In this document: one piece after another, positions 48,183 through 58,333 of the stretch
How positions within the stretch are numbered: the first letter of the stretch is position 1
How the letters are laid out: each line of letters starts with the position of its first letter
Source of the DNA: Sporisorium sorghi
Lineage: Eukaryota; Basidiomycota; Ustilaginomycetes; Ustilaginales; Ustilaginaceae
Assembly: GCA_023212695.1 (NCBI GenBank)
Contig: JALCCG010000027.1
Coordinates: forward strand, 60,914-124,913
Length of the DNA: 64,000 bases
Reading direction: 5' to 3'
The notes under the pieces: model-generated
Seen by the model: the letters and a program-made list of their open reading frames with translations, nothing else
Databases searched by the model: none
Told to the model about the DNA's origin: nothing
Made by a program: the position numbers and the translations under genes

Positions 48183-51100
48183 ATGTCGAGACACTCGGGC
48201 GCTTTCTTTGGCGACGACGTCAACTCGCTGCCGCTTCACAACGATCCACACGTTGGCATCAACATGTCCGGCCTGGATACGCTCGGAGGCCAACATCCAG
48301 CCATGGCTTCCACCAACCCGCATCCGCCCAGCCCTTCCTCGATGCGCTCACCTCACTCGTCCCACGGTCATGCATCTGGCTCGGCCAAGTTCATTCAGAG
48401 CCCCAACTCGGGCTCAAATACAGCCAACGCAGCCAACTACACTTCGCCGCGTCTCCATCACTCACAAGCAGCCGGCTTTGGCCTCACAGACCCTTCGGGC
48501 GCATCCGAGCGGTACTCGTTCGACAACCAGTTCCAGCAGCAACAGCAGCAACAGCAGCATCAATCCCACGCTTCAGCTGCATATCGAAACGAAGGCCTAG
48601 GTCGATCCCTCTCCATGGGTCACGGCTCGCATCCTAGCCAGTCACGATCTGCATCCAACGCTTCGGCTACTGGCTCGGCCATGTACCTCTCACCGCAGAC
48701 GGGCGCTGCTCAGGCCATTGGGTCTCATTCTTCATCAGGGCACGGCAGCAACGGCAGCGCTGGCACTTATTTATCCTCATTGTCGCCTTCTGGCATGCGA
48801 CACAGCAGCTTTATCAGCGGTGGCGGCGGCAGCAGCGGTGGAGGAGGAGGAGGAGGAGGAGGCAGTGGTTTGCCGGCCACATCCCCTCAAAGCTCCTATA
48901 CCGGTCTGCCCAATCTCTCCTCGGGCTCTTCGCATCCTGCCAGTCTGCTCCCGGCTCCGCAGATGCTTTCGAGTCCTTACAGCAACCACAGCAGTCGCCG
49001 CTCCTCCAACGCAATGGACACCTCTGGCTCTTCAATACGTGATCCCGCCACTGCTAATCCATACAGCCCCAACACCTCCCACTCGAGCCGGTTCGGCACC
49101 AATCATGCAGCCACGGGCACCTCGTCTTCCCGCTCCGGCAGCCACGATCCATCCAACTTTATGGATGTAAGTTCGCCGCGCGAGGTGGCTAGATCCCCTC
49201 GTCAGCAGCTTGACCCCAACCACCGCGACACACAGCAGTATGCCACCTCGAGCGGCGCAGGCCTCGGCGACCTCTCGGACGGTCTGCCCTACGCCTATCA
49301 ATCCGGCCATGCCCAGCAGCCCGCCTCGGGTCAGTACCTCTCCTCCAGCGGACGGCCGGCTGGCGGATATGCATCGTCAGCACGGGCGGCGGGTGGCCTG
49401 TGGCCATCGGCAAACATCGGATCCGGTCGCGGCAGCATGATCCTCGACCCTTCCTCGAGAGAAGGCAGATCAGGCGACAGCACCGCTCGCAACTCGGCCA
49501 TCTACAGCGACGGCACCTCGTTTGCGCAACATGGCCTGGGCATCGGCTCGTCGGGGTCCATGACGACTGCCTCGGACAACTCGAGGACCAGCTCGGCACG
49601 CCGCGATGCCAGCTCCTCGGCGCGTGTCTCTCGCCGCAACGAAGGCTTCCGACGTGTGCGCGACTTTGACGATTTGAGGCCAGTCATCGACAAGAGCACT
49701 GCCGCAGCCTCCGGTGCCGCCGCCATCTCGGACGGCAAGGCAGCTACAGCCGCCGCGCGCGCTACATCGCGTCGTGCCGACCCAGCTGGCGGCTTTGTCA
49801 GTCCGCTCAAGGCGCTGACGGCTTACCTGCATCACACCTACCACCTTGTCAACCCTGCCTTCTTCTACGAGCTCAGCTTCAACCCGAGGCGTGTGCTCAC
49901 CAAGCCGAGCAAGCCCGTCCAGAACGATGGCAGGGACAATGAAGAGAGCGACTACATTCTCTACGTCAACGACTGGCTCGGAACCGAGGAGGGCCACAAG
50001 TATCTCATCCTCGACATCTTGGGTCAGGGCACGTTCGGACAGGTCGTCAAGTGCCAGGACATGACGACGCACGAGATTGTCGCGGTCAAGGTCATCAAGA
50101 ACAAGCCCGCCTACTTCAACCAGAGTATGATGGAAGTCACCGTGCTCGAGATGCTCAACGGCAATTGGGATCCCAACGACGAGCATCACATCTTGCGACT
50201 CAAGGACACCTTCATCCACGCAAAGCATCTGTGCTTGGTGCTGGAGCTGCTCTCTTCGAATCTGTACGAGCTGATCAAGCAGAACTCGTTCCAGGGTCTC
50301 AGCACGAGCCTGGTCAGGGTATTCACTGCGCAGCTGCTCGATGCCTTGACGGTGCTCAACGAGGCTCGCTTGATCCATTGCGATCTGAAACCCGAGAACA
50401 TTCTGCTCAAGACACTGCAGACGCCCTCGATCAAGTTGGTCGACTTTGGCTCGGCTTGCCACGAGAAGCAGACCGTCTACACGTACATCCAGTCGCGCTT
50501 CTATCGTTCGCCCGAGGTGCTGCTCGGCCTGCCGTACAACTCGGCCATCGACATGTGGTCCTTGGGATGCATCGCCGTCGAGCTCTTCCTCGGTCTGCCG
50601 CTCTTCCCCGGCACGAGCGAATACAACCAGACGTGCCGCATCGTCGAGATGCTCGGGTTGCCGCCGCAGTGGATGCTCGACAACGGCAAGCAGACGCAGG
50701 AGTTTTTCAGTGTGTACACGGACGAGTTTGGTCGCAAGAGCTACCGGCTCAAGTCGCTCGAGCAATACTCGAAGGAACACAACGTGCAGGAGCAGCCTTC
50801 GAAAAAGTACTTCAAGGCGACGACGCTGCCGGACATTGTCAAGACGTATCCCATGTCTCGCAAGAGCGGCAAGTCGGCCGATGTTCAAAAGGAGATGGCG
50901 AATCGCAGCAGCTTTATCGACTTTGTCACGGGACTGCTCAACATGAACCCGCACGAACGCTGGACGCCGCAGCAGGCCAAGCTGCATCCTTTCATCACGG
51001 GCGAAAAGTTCACCAAGCCTTTCCGACCGCCGCTGGTGCCCAGTGCTGCTTCGACAACGACGGGTGCACCGTCTTTGGCGTCGTCGAGAGCCAAAACGTC

Positions 51101-52310
51101 GGATGTATCGAAGCATCCATACGGCGGGCTGGTGCCGCAGCAAACGTCGTCGCGGCCGTCGAACAAGGCTTTCCAGGACGCTGCAGCTTATAATCAGCAT
51201 CTGGCGCAGCAACAGGCGTATCACTCGGCAGCAGCACGGCAGCAGGCGCAACCGGTGCTCAACAATCCGTATGCGCGTGAAGAGGCGGCCAACGCACAGG
51301 CGGCTGCTGAGGCCAAGGCGGTGGCCAAAGCGCAAGCCGCGCAGCTCGCTCAAATGCAACAACAACAGCAGCAGCAGTACAATGCGCGACACTCGATGGC
51401 TGTACCACCTTCGGGGTACTACGGTGGTGGTGCAGACGACGGCAGCGGGCAGAGGCAGCGAGCGGACAATCGGTTGAGCATGATCCCGCCTCAACTCGCC
51501 AAGCTTGGGCTCGATCCGAGCATGGCAGCGGGACAGAACATGTCTGGGTTGGTCAGCAGGGACGACCCACTGCGCGAGTGGGAGCGCCGGCAGAACGGGC
51601 TGGCTCCATCGTCTGCGGCCAACATGAGCAGCAGCAGCAAGAAAAGGCAGAGCGCCAACTACCAGCAGCTAGATCTGTTGCAGCAACAGGCCGAGTTGGG
51701 TGGAGGCTGGGGTGGTGGGGGCAGCAGCAGCAACAGCGGGTGGGATCAGGCGATGCTGGGCAAGTCGTCGGCAAGTGGTGCAAGTGGTGCTGGAGGAGCG
51801 GGCAGCTTTTCCGTTGTGGTGGACGGATCTCAGGACCGGATGGGCAAAGGCAGCAACAGCAACAGTCTAGCTGGACTATCTGGAGCAGGGATCGCTGCTC
51901 CGCCGGCTGCTTACTCGTCCAACGCGGGAGCAGGAGCAGGCGGCATGGGTCGATACCAGACCTCGCCTGGTCTCGGGTACGGCTTGAACGGCGCACCGCT
52001 CATGTCTGCCTCGCACAGCAGTGGAGGAGGAAGCGGCAACGTCAACGCCTCTACGCTGCCGTTCGACATTTACGATGCGGGCATGGCCAACTTGCTGCCG
52101 CCCTCTCTCACGCCTGTACGCATCCAGGATCGGGACCAGCATCTGCACCACCAACAGGCGCAGCAGCAGCAGCACTCGCAGCAACAACAGGCGCAACAGC
52201 AGGCATATTTGCAGCAGCAGCAACAGGCACAACAGCAGTACGCGGCTCAGATGCACGCGCGCGGCGACAAACGCAGGGACGGCAGCAGCGGCGGATTCGG
52301 AGGCTTGTAA
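48183..52310 (+). CDS. YAK1: Dual-specificity kinase YAK1 (DYRK family)
   Basis: Single exon of 1375 residues (MSRHSGAFFGDD). A long Ser/Gln/Gly-rich N-terminus contains a poly-Q run near residue 120. A Yak1-type linker follows: YHLVNPAFFYELSFNPRRVLTKPSKPV. The kinase domain spans about 605-940: ILGQGTFGQVVKC (P-loop), AVKVIKNK (Lys), HCDLKPENILL, VDFGSAC, the DYRK activation loop YTYIQSRFYRSPE (autophosphorylated second Tyr of YxY), IDMWSLGCIAVELFLG and the HERWTPQQAKLHPF end. The C-terminus is Q/S-rich. Yak1 antagonises PKA-driven growth and supports stress and stationary-phase responses, acting in nucleus and cytosol. It converges on PAC4 with a 57-nt gap. Confidence 0.97.
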   Translation: MSRHSGAFFGDDVNSLPLHNDPHVGINMSGLDTLGGQHPAMASTNPHPPSPSSMRSPHSSHGHASGSAKFIQSPNSGSNTANAANYTSPRLHHSQAAGFGLTDPSGASERYSFDNQFQQQQQQQQHQSHASAAYRNEGLGRSLSMGHGSHPSQSRSASNASATGSAMYLSPQTGAAQAIGSHSSSGHGSNGSAGTYLSSLSPSGMRHSSFISGGGGSSGGGGGGGGGSGLPATSPQSSYTGLPNLSSGSSHPASLLPAPQMLSSPYSNHSSRRSSNAMDTSGSSIRDPATANPYSPNTSHSSRFGTNHAATGTSSSRSGSHDPSNFMDVSSPREVARSPRQQLDPNHRDTQQYATSSGAGLGDLSDGLPYAYQSGHAQQPASGQYLSSSGRPAGGYASSARAAGGLWPSANIGSGRGSMILDPSSREGRSGDSTARNSAIYSDGTSFAQHGLGIGSSGSMTTASDNSRTSSARRDASSSARVSRRNEGFRRVRDFDDLRPVIDKSTAAASGAAAISDGKAATAAARATSRRADPAGGFVSPLKALTAYLHHTYHLVNPAFFYELSFNPRRVLTKPSKPVQNDGRDNEESDYILYVNDWLGTEEGHKYLILDILGQGTFGQVVKCQDMTTHEIVAVKVIKNKPAYFNQSMMEVTVLEMLNGNWDPNDEHHILRLKDTFIHAKHLCLVLELLSSNLYELIKQNSFQGLSTSLVRVFTAQLLDALTVLNEARLIHCDLKPENILLKTLQTPSIKLVDFGSACHEKQTVYTYIQSRFYRSPEVLLGLPYNSAIDMWSLGCIAVELFLGLPLFPGTSEYNQTCRIVEMLGLPPQWMLDNGKQTQEFFSVYTDEFGRKSYRLKSLEQYSKEHNVQEQPSKKYFKATTLPDIVKTYPMSRKSGKSADVQKEMANRSSFIDFVTGLLNMNPHERWTPQQAKLHPFITGEKFTKPFRPPLVPSAASTTTGAPSLASSRAKTSDVSKHPYGGLVPQQTSSRPSNKAFQDAAAYNQHLAQQQAYHSAAARQQAQPVLNNPYAREEAANAQAAAEAKAVAKAQAAQLAQMQQQQQQQYNARHSMAVPPSGYYGGGADDGSGQRQRADNRLSMIPPQLAKLGLDPSMAAGQNMSGLVSRDDPLREWERRQNGLAPSSAANMSSSSKKRQSANYQQLDLLQQQAELGGGWGGGGSSSNSGWDQAMLGKSSASGASGAGGAGSFSVVVDGSQDRMGKGSNSNSLAGLSGAGIAAPPAAYSSNAGAGAGGMGRYQTSPGLGYGLNGAPLMSASHSSGGGSGNVNASTLPFDIYDAGMANLLPPSLTPVRIQDRDQHLHHQQAQQQQHSQQQQAQQQAYLQQQQQAQQQYAAQMHARGDKRRDGSSGGFGGL

Positions 52311-52367
52311 ACGTTCTGCTAGCGCGCACACACAAATACATTTATATCCACCTTGGATTCTATTGCA

Positions 52368-52985
52368 TCAATGAGACTGGGAGAGCGTGAGCGCGCACGC
52401 GTCGCGGATCGCCTTCTCCAGGGCGAGCAGTGCCGTTGAGTCCGCGGGCGCCTGCACCTTCGCAGGGCCGGGGAGCAGCGTGGGCGGGATATCGAGCGAG
52501 AGGAGGAGCTGTGGGAGTGCGAGTTTGGTGGCGATGCGCCTGCTCATTGAGTTGGCGAGCGAGATGTTGGATGCTGCGTGGATCGATGTCGATGTTGAGT
52601 GGCCCGAGGGGTTAGGGGAAGACATGGCGAGGGCGAAGTCGGCGGAGAGGGTTCCACGTGGTGGGGCTGTGGAGGGGGTGCGGCCGGCTGCGCGTAAAGC
52701 TTCTTGCAGCTCGGCGTCTTCTGCGGTGCTATCGGTGGCAGAGGGGGTTTGGAGCAAGGCGTGCGCCTGGGAGGGATTGATCGATGTGCAGTGCACGAAC
52801 AGGCTCTGCTGCGTCGTTGTTGTCGTCGTCGTCGGGGCGGAGAGACGCACGATCTGCGTGAGAAAGTGCGGATACTGTTGATGCGGAATTGTTAGGATGT
52901 GGTTGGTGATCGTTGGTGCGGATGTCGCCGGTGGAGCTGGGTTTGAGGTCGATGTGGATGCGACCGGAGGTGGTGTGTCTGTCAT
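52368..52985 (-). CDS. Proteasome assembly chaperone 4-like (PAC4)
   Basis: Single exon of 205 residues from ATG 52985 (MTDTPPPVAS); upstream the frame has only a TTG. After a Pro/Thr-rich start, the order of segments matches PAC4/PSMG4: QSLFVHCTS, LSADFALAMSS, SISLANSMSRRIATKLALPQLLLSLDIPP-type region (here ISLANSMSRRIATKL), and a final helix LLALEKAIRDACAL. In human PSMG4 the same positions read SLFLWVG, NLAVAMCS, GLAQRLARKTNKQVFVSYNL and VENRIKEEM. PAC3-PAC4 chaperones alpha-ring assembly of the 20S proteasome. A Thr-rich insert follows the second segment. Identification is from pattern only; yeast Poc4 is highly divergent. Confidence 0.65.
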   Translation of the reverse strand: MTDTPPPVASTSTSNPAPPATSAPTITNHILTIPHQQYPHFLTQIVRLSAPTTTTTTTQQSLFVHCTSINPSQAHALLQTPSATDSTAEDAELQEALRAAGRTPSTAPPRGTLSADFALAMSSPNPSGHSTSTSIHAASNISLANSMSRRIATKLALPQLLLSLDIPPTLLPGPAKVQAPADSTALLALEKAIRDACALTLSQSH

Positions 52986-53353
52986 GGTGATGGTTTGTGT
53001 GAGGTGGTGGTGACGACGATGGAGGTGATGGTAGTGTTGGTGTTGAGAAGAAGCAGCTGCGCGTTCGCTGGGGCGGAGGCGCAACTCCACTTTCCAGCTT
53101 GGCTGTTGCAAAAAATTTTGAATTTGTTAGACCGCATCTTCTGCTGAGCTTCAAAAATGGCAAAAGTTGCTCGATCGAGGGGCAGCATCACGTGACAGCA
53201 GCAAAATCGGAGGAGGATCGGAAGAAAGCGCCTGAACGCTTTTTTTTCTTCTTCTCGCCAGCGCTCACTATCATCGTCTTACTCACCACCATATCCACAC
53301 ACACACACACACACACATACACATACCCTTATCGACTTGGTGATTTGCTCAAC
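52986..53353. promoter_or_regulatory. Bidirectional promoter, PAC4 and MRPS9
   Basis: 368 nt between divergent starts, with a (CA)n run at 53296-53316 and a T-run at 53240-53247, both just upstream of the MRPS9 ATG. Confidence 0.5.
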
Positions 53354-54427
53354 ATGGCGCTACTGGCACCCACCTCATCCGCCGCCGCCGTCACCACCTC
53401 GACACGAGCGCTGGTATCCAGCCTCCGACTTCTCCAACTCAACACCAACGTGCGCTTCGCATCCACCTCGTCCTCCTCAACCTCGTACCAGCAATCGCGC
53501 ATCCCTCGCCTGCCCCCTGTCGCACCCTTGCCATCGCGCATCAAACCCACTTCGCCGGCATACTACACCGGGCGGCCTGCGTACATCGACACGCTGCTGT
53601 CGCTCGAGGAGCTGGCGCGGCAGACGAAGCGGGTGCTGGAGCAGGCGCACCTGCTCGCGCCCAACTCGGGTGCGCCTGCAGTGGGGGGTGCGGTGGGGAG
53701 GAAGAACCTGTGGGTGTCGAGTGGCGAGCTCTCGGTGCTTTTGGGCACGAGTCTCAAGGCGGCGCAGTACCGGCAGATTATTTCCCGGCTTAGTTTGCTC
53801 GCGCGATACGCTGGGCTGGTGGGGCAGTTCGAGGCCTCGGGTTTGCATGGAGGCAGAGCGGAGTTGGTGGAGAGGTACCATGCGACGCTGGAGCGGTTCA
53901 TGAATGAAAATGCAAAGACGCAGAATATGCTCGCTGACACGGACGCCGATGCGGCGCTGTGGGCGAGCAGCGAGAAGCGCATCGACTCCCACGGCCGGGC
54001 TTATGCGATGGGAAGGCGCAAAGAAAGCTCCGCGCAAGTATGGATCGTCCGCGCCAAACCCGGCACCACAGGCGCCATCCTCGTCAACAATGTCCCGATC
54101 AGCGAATACTTCACCCGCACAGCAGAGCGCGAAGCCGTCACGTGGCCGCTCAAGCTCACGTCCACGCTGGGGGCGTACAACGTGTTCGCGCTGACAAGGG
54201 GTGGCGGCAAGAGCGGCCAGGCCGGCGCGCTCGCGCATGCGCTGGCTAACGCGATCGTCGTCGAAACGGGTCATGGGTTGGAGAAGGACCAGGGCCTGGC
54301 GGTCAAGAAGTACGTGAGGGATCTGCTGGCGAAAGATGGCGTGCTGAAGCGCGACCCCAGGATGGTCGAGAGGAAGAAGACCGGCTTGGCTAAGGCGAGG
54401 AAGGCGTTCACCTGGGTCAAGCGTTAG
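53354..54427 (+). CDS. MRPS9: Mitochondrial ribosomal protein uS9m (MRPS9)
   Basis: Single exon of 357 residues from MALLAPTSSAAAV, with a Ser/Arg-rich presequence (LVSSLRLLQLNTNVRFASTSSSS). Residues about 215-357 are the uS9 domain: GRAYAMGRRKESSAQVWIV, ILVNNVPISEYF, PLKLTSTLGAYNVFALTRGGGKSGQAGALAHALANAIV, the RDPRMVERKKTGLAKARKAFTWVKR tail ending in Lys-Arg, as in uS9 of all kingdoms. The middle part (residues 70-200) is the mitochondrial extension. It is part of the small subunit of the mitochondrial ribosome near the P-site tRNA. Confidence 0.95.
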   Translation: MALLAPTSSAAAVTTSTRALVSSLRLLQLNTNVRFASTSSSSTSYQQSRIPRLPPVAPLPSRIKPTSPAYYTGRPAYIDTLLSLEELARQTKRVLEQAHLLAPNSGAPAVGGAVGRKNLWVSSGELSVLLGTSLKAAQYRQIISRLSLLARYAGLVGQFEASGLHGGRAELVERYHATLERFMNENAKTQNMLADTDADAALWASSEKRIDSHGRAYAMGRRKESSAQVWIVRAKPGTTGAILVNNVPISEYFTRTAEREAVTWPLKLTSTLGAYNVFALTRGGGKSGQAGALAHALANAIVVETGHGLEKDQGLAVKKYVRDLLAKDGVLKRDPRMVERKKTGLAKARKAFTWVKR

Positions 54428-55160
54428 AAGGAAACGGTTTGTTGGAATGTGCACTCCAGAGGATCAAATCGAAAACACTCCTTTTCATGTCAGGTTGTAT
54501 TCGTTTGCGAGTGTCGTGAGAGGGCGATGTGTGTGTGCGACACAAGGGCCGCCTCGAGCAGCACCACAGTGTCAATTTGGTGCGGGTTGGACGCTTCGAG
54601 CTCAACATTGCGTCGCTAGTGTGCCGCAGCGACTGATCTGCGTATCGCTCAAATCCCGCTCCCGCCTCCCGCTCTGTGCACAGCCCGAAAAGTTCGATCA
54701 CCTCGCCTCACCCCTCAGCAACACACCTTCCGTCTCACCCGGTCTCACCCTCACCTCCTCCATCTCACATCGCGCACAAACAGGCACAACCACTCACTCT
54801 TTGCTCGAAAGCCCCGATGCAATGACATTTTCACAAAAGTACATGAATATGAGCGAGTGGAAGGGGGAAGAAACGCATCGGATTTTCGAAACAGGGAAAT
54901 CGTGTATGTTGGGTCTGGAGCTGCGTCAAGCAGTCACAGATAGGGGAGTGAAGGAATGACGGAAAGGGGAAAAGCTAAGAGACAGAAGAAGTGAGCGTGT
55001 GTGTGAGTGGGAGAGAGGGCAGGAAGTCCCGTGAAGAATTTTGATAGAGAGCGAGAAGTGAGCCGTGACGAAGTAAACTAAAGGGGAAGGGAGTGGTGGA
55101 AGAGGGGACGATCGGGGGGATACGACTGAAGCTAAGTGATGTGTGGAACGGGAAGCCGGA
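54428..55160. other. Convergent 3' region, MRPS9 and RFX
   Basis: 733 nt between converging genes. The right half (54840-55100) is purine-rich on the + strand, that is pyrimidine-rich in the RFX 3' UTR sense. No gene recognised. Confidence 0.45.
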
Positions 55161-58100
55161 TCAATCTTGCAACTCGACCTTGAGCTGCTGCTGGTGCTGC
55201 TGCGGGTGCTGCCACTCTGCACCACCCAACTCGCCATCGCCACCGTGCTGCGCAGGCGCGACAAAACTCGGAGGCATCGCCAGCGCCAAGCTTCCAAACC
55301 CGAGATCGCCGCTCGCGTCCGATGCCATCCTCGACCGCGGTGCGACGAACGCATCATTCAACACACCAGTCGAAACATCGCTTTCGAACGCAAGCGGCAA
55401 CCTGCACTGGTTTTGATCGCCAGCCACAGCCCACGAAGGCTGCGCAGGCTGTGAATCCGACGTGTTGTTGACAGAGTGGATGCGGCGACGGCGAGGCTGC
55501 AAGTTGGCGAGCGAGCTGATGGAGGATTGGGTGCCTGATCGAGGGCGTAGGGTGCGGTTGCGCAGGTTGAGAGACAGTGACGAACGGGTGCGACCAGCCG
55601 AGGAGGAGGACGAGGAGGAGGCAGAGGTGGGTCGAGCAGACTGCGGAGCTGCGCGTGTCGATGCATAGCCAGCATCCGAGCTGGGCCAGCCACGAGCACA
55701 CTCCGCAGTCCCATCCAGCATCCATTCCTCCCGAAACGTCCTGATCGCCTCGAAGATCTTGGCGACCCGCTCGAGACTCTCGGCCATCTTCCTCGACGCC
55801 TGCACCTTGGCCAGCTTGCACGTCTCCGGCAGCACACCGTCGACCATCCCCTCGATCTGATCCTTCAGCATCGTCGCCAAAGCCCGCAACCCAACCACAC
55901 CCCCGTCCGACACATCATCGCCAATTATCGCATCCAGCTTGGCCAGCAGCTGTCGAAAGATGATCGCATCCGCCTTGAGAAGCATCGCATGCAGCACGCC
56001 ATCAACGCCACCACCACGCAACGCCTGGCGCGTCGAGGCGCTCAGCCTAGTCCAGAACAAATTGGTTCGCTGCACAAAAGAGACAAGGTCAGGTCCCAGG
56101 TAAATCGAGTAGAGCAGCGCTTGACATAGGGACTCGTACTCACGCCAAGCTTTTCGCGTCGCTTCGTGCGAGGCGCTGTTGCTGGTCGATCCTGCACCAG
56201 CGGCGACGGAGGATGAGGAGACGTAGGCCGCCGCGGACGAGCTCGAAGACGCCGCCAGGGTGTTGGGGATGGCGGCGGCATTGTGGCTGCTGCTGTGGTG
56301 CTGTTCCGGCAGCGACGGCCAGTCGGGGAGGTCTTGACATGAGCGGCGGAAGGGTATCGTGGTGGGCACGTGGCGGGGGTCCTGGAGGTACTGGTAGCCG
56401 TGCAGCGAAGAGGCGGGGCTGTTGAGCAGAGAGGCTGACTGCGCCGGCTCGCTGATCCCTGAAGCTGCACCCGCTCCAAAGACCGAGACGTCGCTCGAGG
56501 GATGCATGGCGCCTGTGTCGCCCGCCTCGTTGCCCGACGAGTGCAGTGCCGGCAGGAACGATAGGTCGCCCAAGCCCGAGTGCGAGTGCGAATGCGAGAC
56601 AGTGTGACGCCGCGGGATGACCGTACTGCCGACGCTGGACGACTGCAAAGCATGTGCATGACCTTGCGAGGGAACCTGCGGCGGATGACGTCCAACCTCG
56701 TGACCACCGTAAGCCCCACCCGAGCTCGTACCTGGCGGCGTGAGCACAGCACTGTTGAGCGTGGCAAAGGCGGAAGCGATGAGCCGGTCGTCCGTAGCGA
56801 GGCCAGAGTGGCCCATGCCGCTGCTCTCGGACGAGGCGTGTGGCGAGTTGGTGTACTGCATCGCCCGAGACGACGACGACGACGACGACGGCCCTTCGCC
56901 CGGCGAGGCTTCCGACGAAGCTTGAGTGCGGTACGACGACGAAGACTCGCCTTCCTGCGTCTCGGACCGGGCTGCGGCTCTGGCTTCCGCGGCGTACTCG
57001 GCGCTGAGTCCGGCGCTGAGCTGCAGCTTGCCCGCCTTCTCGTCTTCGAGTAGCGACTTGACCTTGACGGCCTCGCGCTCGTTGGACGTGCCAAAGCCGC
57101 AGTAGTGGAAGCGAGTTTTGCCACGGCCGCCGAGACGCCGTTGTGCAACGTCGGGGAATTGGCTTCGAAGCACCTTGCCAAAGGAGGCGGCTTGGAGCGG
57201 CTCGAGACCAAACGAGTCGCACGCTCGGCGATACGACTCGTGCAGGATGGTGCGTGGTATCGAGATCTGAATGGAAGGCTTGAGCGTGTAGTTGCAAGTC
57301 AACCTGCAGGAAGAATGAGACAGGCAAAAGGCCAAAGAAGAGTCAGCAATGAATACCAGAAAGAGCTGTCATCAACATGCGCGCACTCTCTGCTCTGCAC
57401 TCACCACATGCGGGCCCACTTGTCGCGGTAGAACTCGGCCATCTTTTTGGTGTTGGCCGTCTTGTAGAGAGACGACACCTGGTTGAGCATGCTGTCGATC
57501 TCGTCTGGCTGATACTCTGGTTGCGGGGCCGCGATGTATGCGCTGGACACGCCCATCTTGGAAGTCGAAGCGCCGTACATCGGGTACGTGTGCGAGCCGC
57601 TCATGTGAGAAGCGTAGCCGGCGTGATCAAAGTGGTCGCTCGGCATGTCGTAGTAGGACTGGGAGCGGTTGGGACTCGTGTTGGCCGACGAGGAAGAGTC
57701 GTAAATGACGCTCTGGGACATGGACATCCCCGCGGGACTGGCCCACGAGCTCGAGCCGGTCTGACTGGGGTAGGCATATCGGTTGTAAGCCATCGACTCC
57801 TGTTGCTGTTGCTGGTGTTGCTGCTGGTGCTGATGGGCATGCTGATGCTGGACGGCACTTGGCCAAGCCGAGCTAGTCGCAGCTGCAAAGGTGTGCTGAG
57901 GTCCGACCAGGGTGCTGCTGCTGCCAGCAAAGTGAGCTGCGCGCGGCGTGTCGGTCGGGACCATGGCCTGAACGCCGTGATCGAAGCTGTCCATGGCGCC
58001 CGGTGTGCCGAAGTGCGTGCCTGCGTCCATCTGGTCCCTTGGGAAAGCGGTCTGGCGTGGCGTGACGACGTTCGCACCCGAATAGACACCTGCCTGCTGC

Positions 58101-58333
58101 GAGCCCCCACCCATCGCGGCTGATTGAGATGGCAGCAGCGGCTCAGGGCGGAACTGTGCTGATGACGACGATGACGATGGCACGCCACCCTGGGCTGTGT
58201 GGGCGAACAAGTCGGGTCGAGCTTCGCCCATGGTGGATGACCTGCTCTGCTCCCAACCGCTATCGGCGGTGCCGGGACGGTATGGCGAATCCGTCGAGGC
58301 GCTTGCTTGACCAGTGTAGTATGGAGCCGACAT
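55161..58333 (-). CDS. RFX1: RFX-family transcription factor
   Basis: Two exons: 58333-57405 and 57303-55161, with a 101-nt intron (GTGAGT donor, CTGCAG acceptor) joining phase 2 at WARMW-LTCNY; 1023 residues. ATG at 58333 (MSAPYYTGQASAS). Residues 1-280 are Ser/Gln/His-rich. The intron lies inside the DNA-binding region, which continues ISIPRTILHESYRRACDSFGLEPLQAASFGKVLRSQFPDVAQRRLGGRGKTRFHYCGFG, a near-consensus RFX winged helix. The C-terminal half has the conserved FWTRLSAST and helical segments. RFX proteins bind X-box DNA; fungal members include the DNA-damage repressor Crt1 and cell-cycle regulator Sak1, and either is possible. A 74-nt intron-like segment (56070-56143) lies inside the second exon. 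Confidence 0.93.

Noticed and set aside
47396..48637. A 413-codon frame running through the YAK1 leader into its coding start
   Set aside because: Encodes the CA repeat as Thr-His and then low-complexity sequence, overlaps YAK1 in another frame, and has no domain.
49470..51494. A 674-codon open frame antisense to YAK1
   Set aside because: It overlaps the conserved kinase domain on the other strand and has no recognisable domain.
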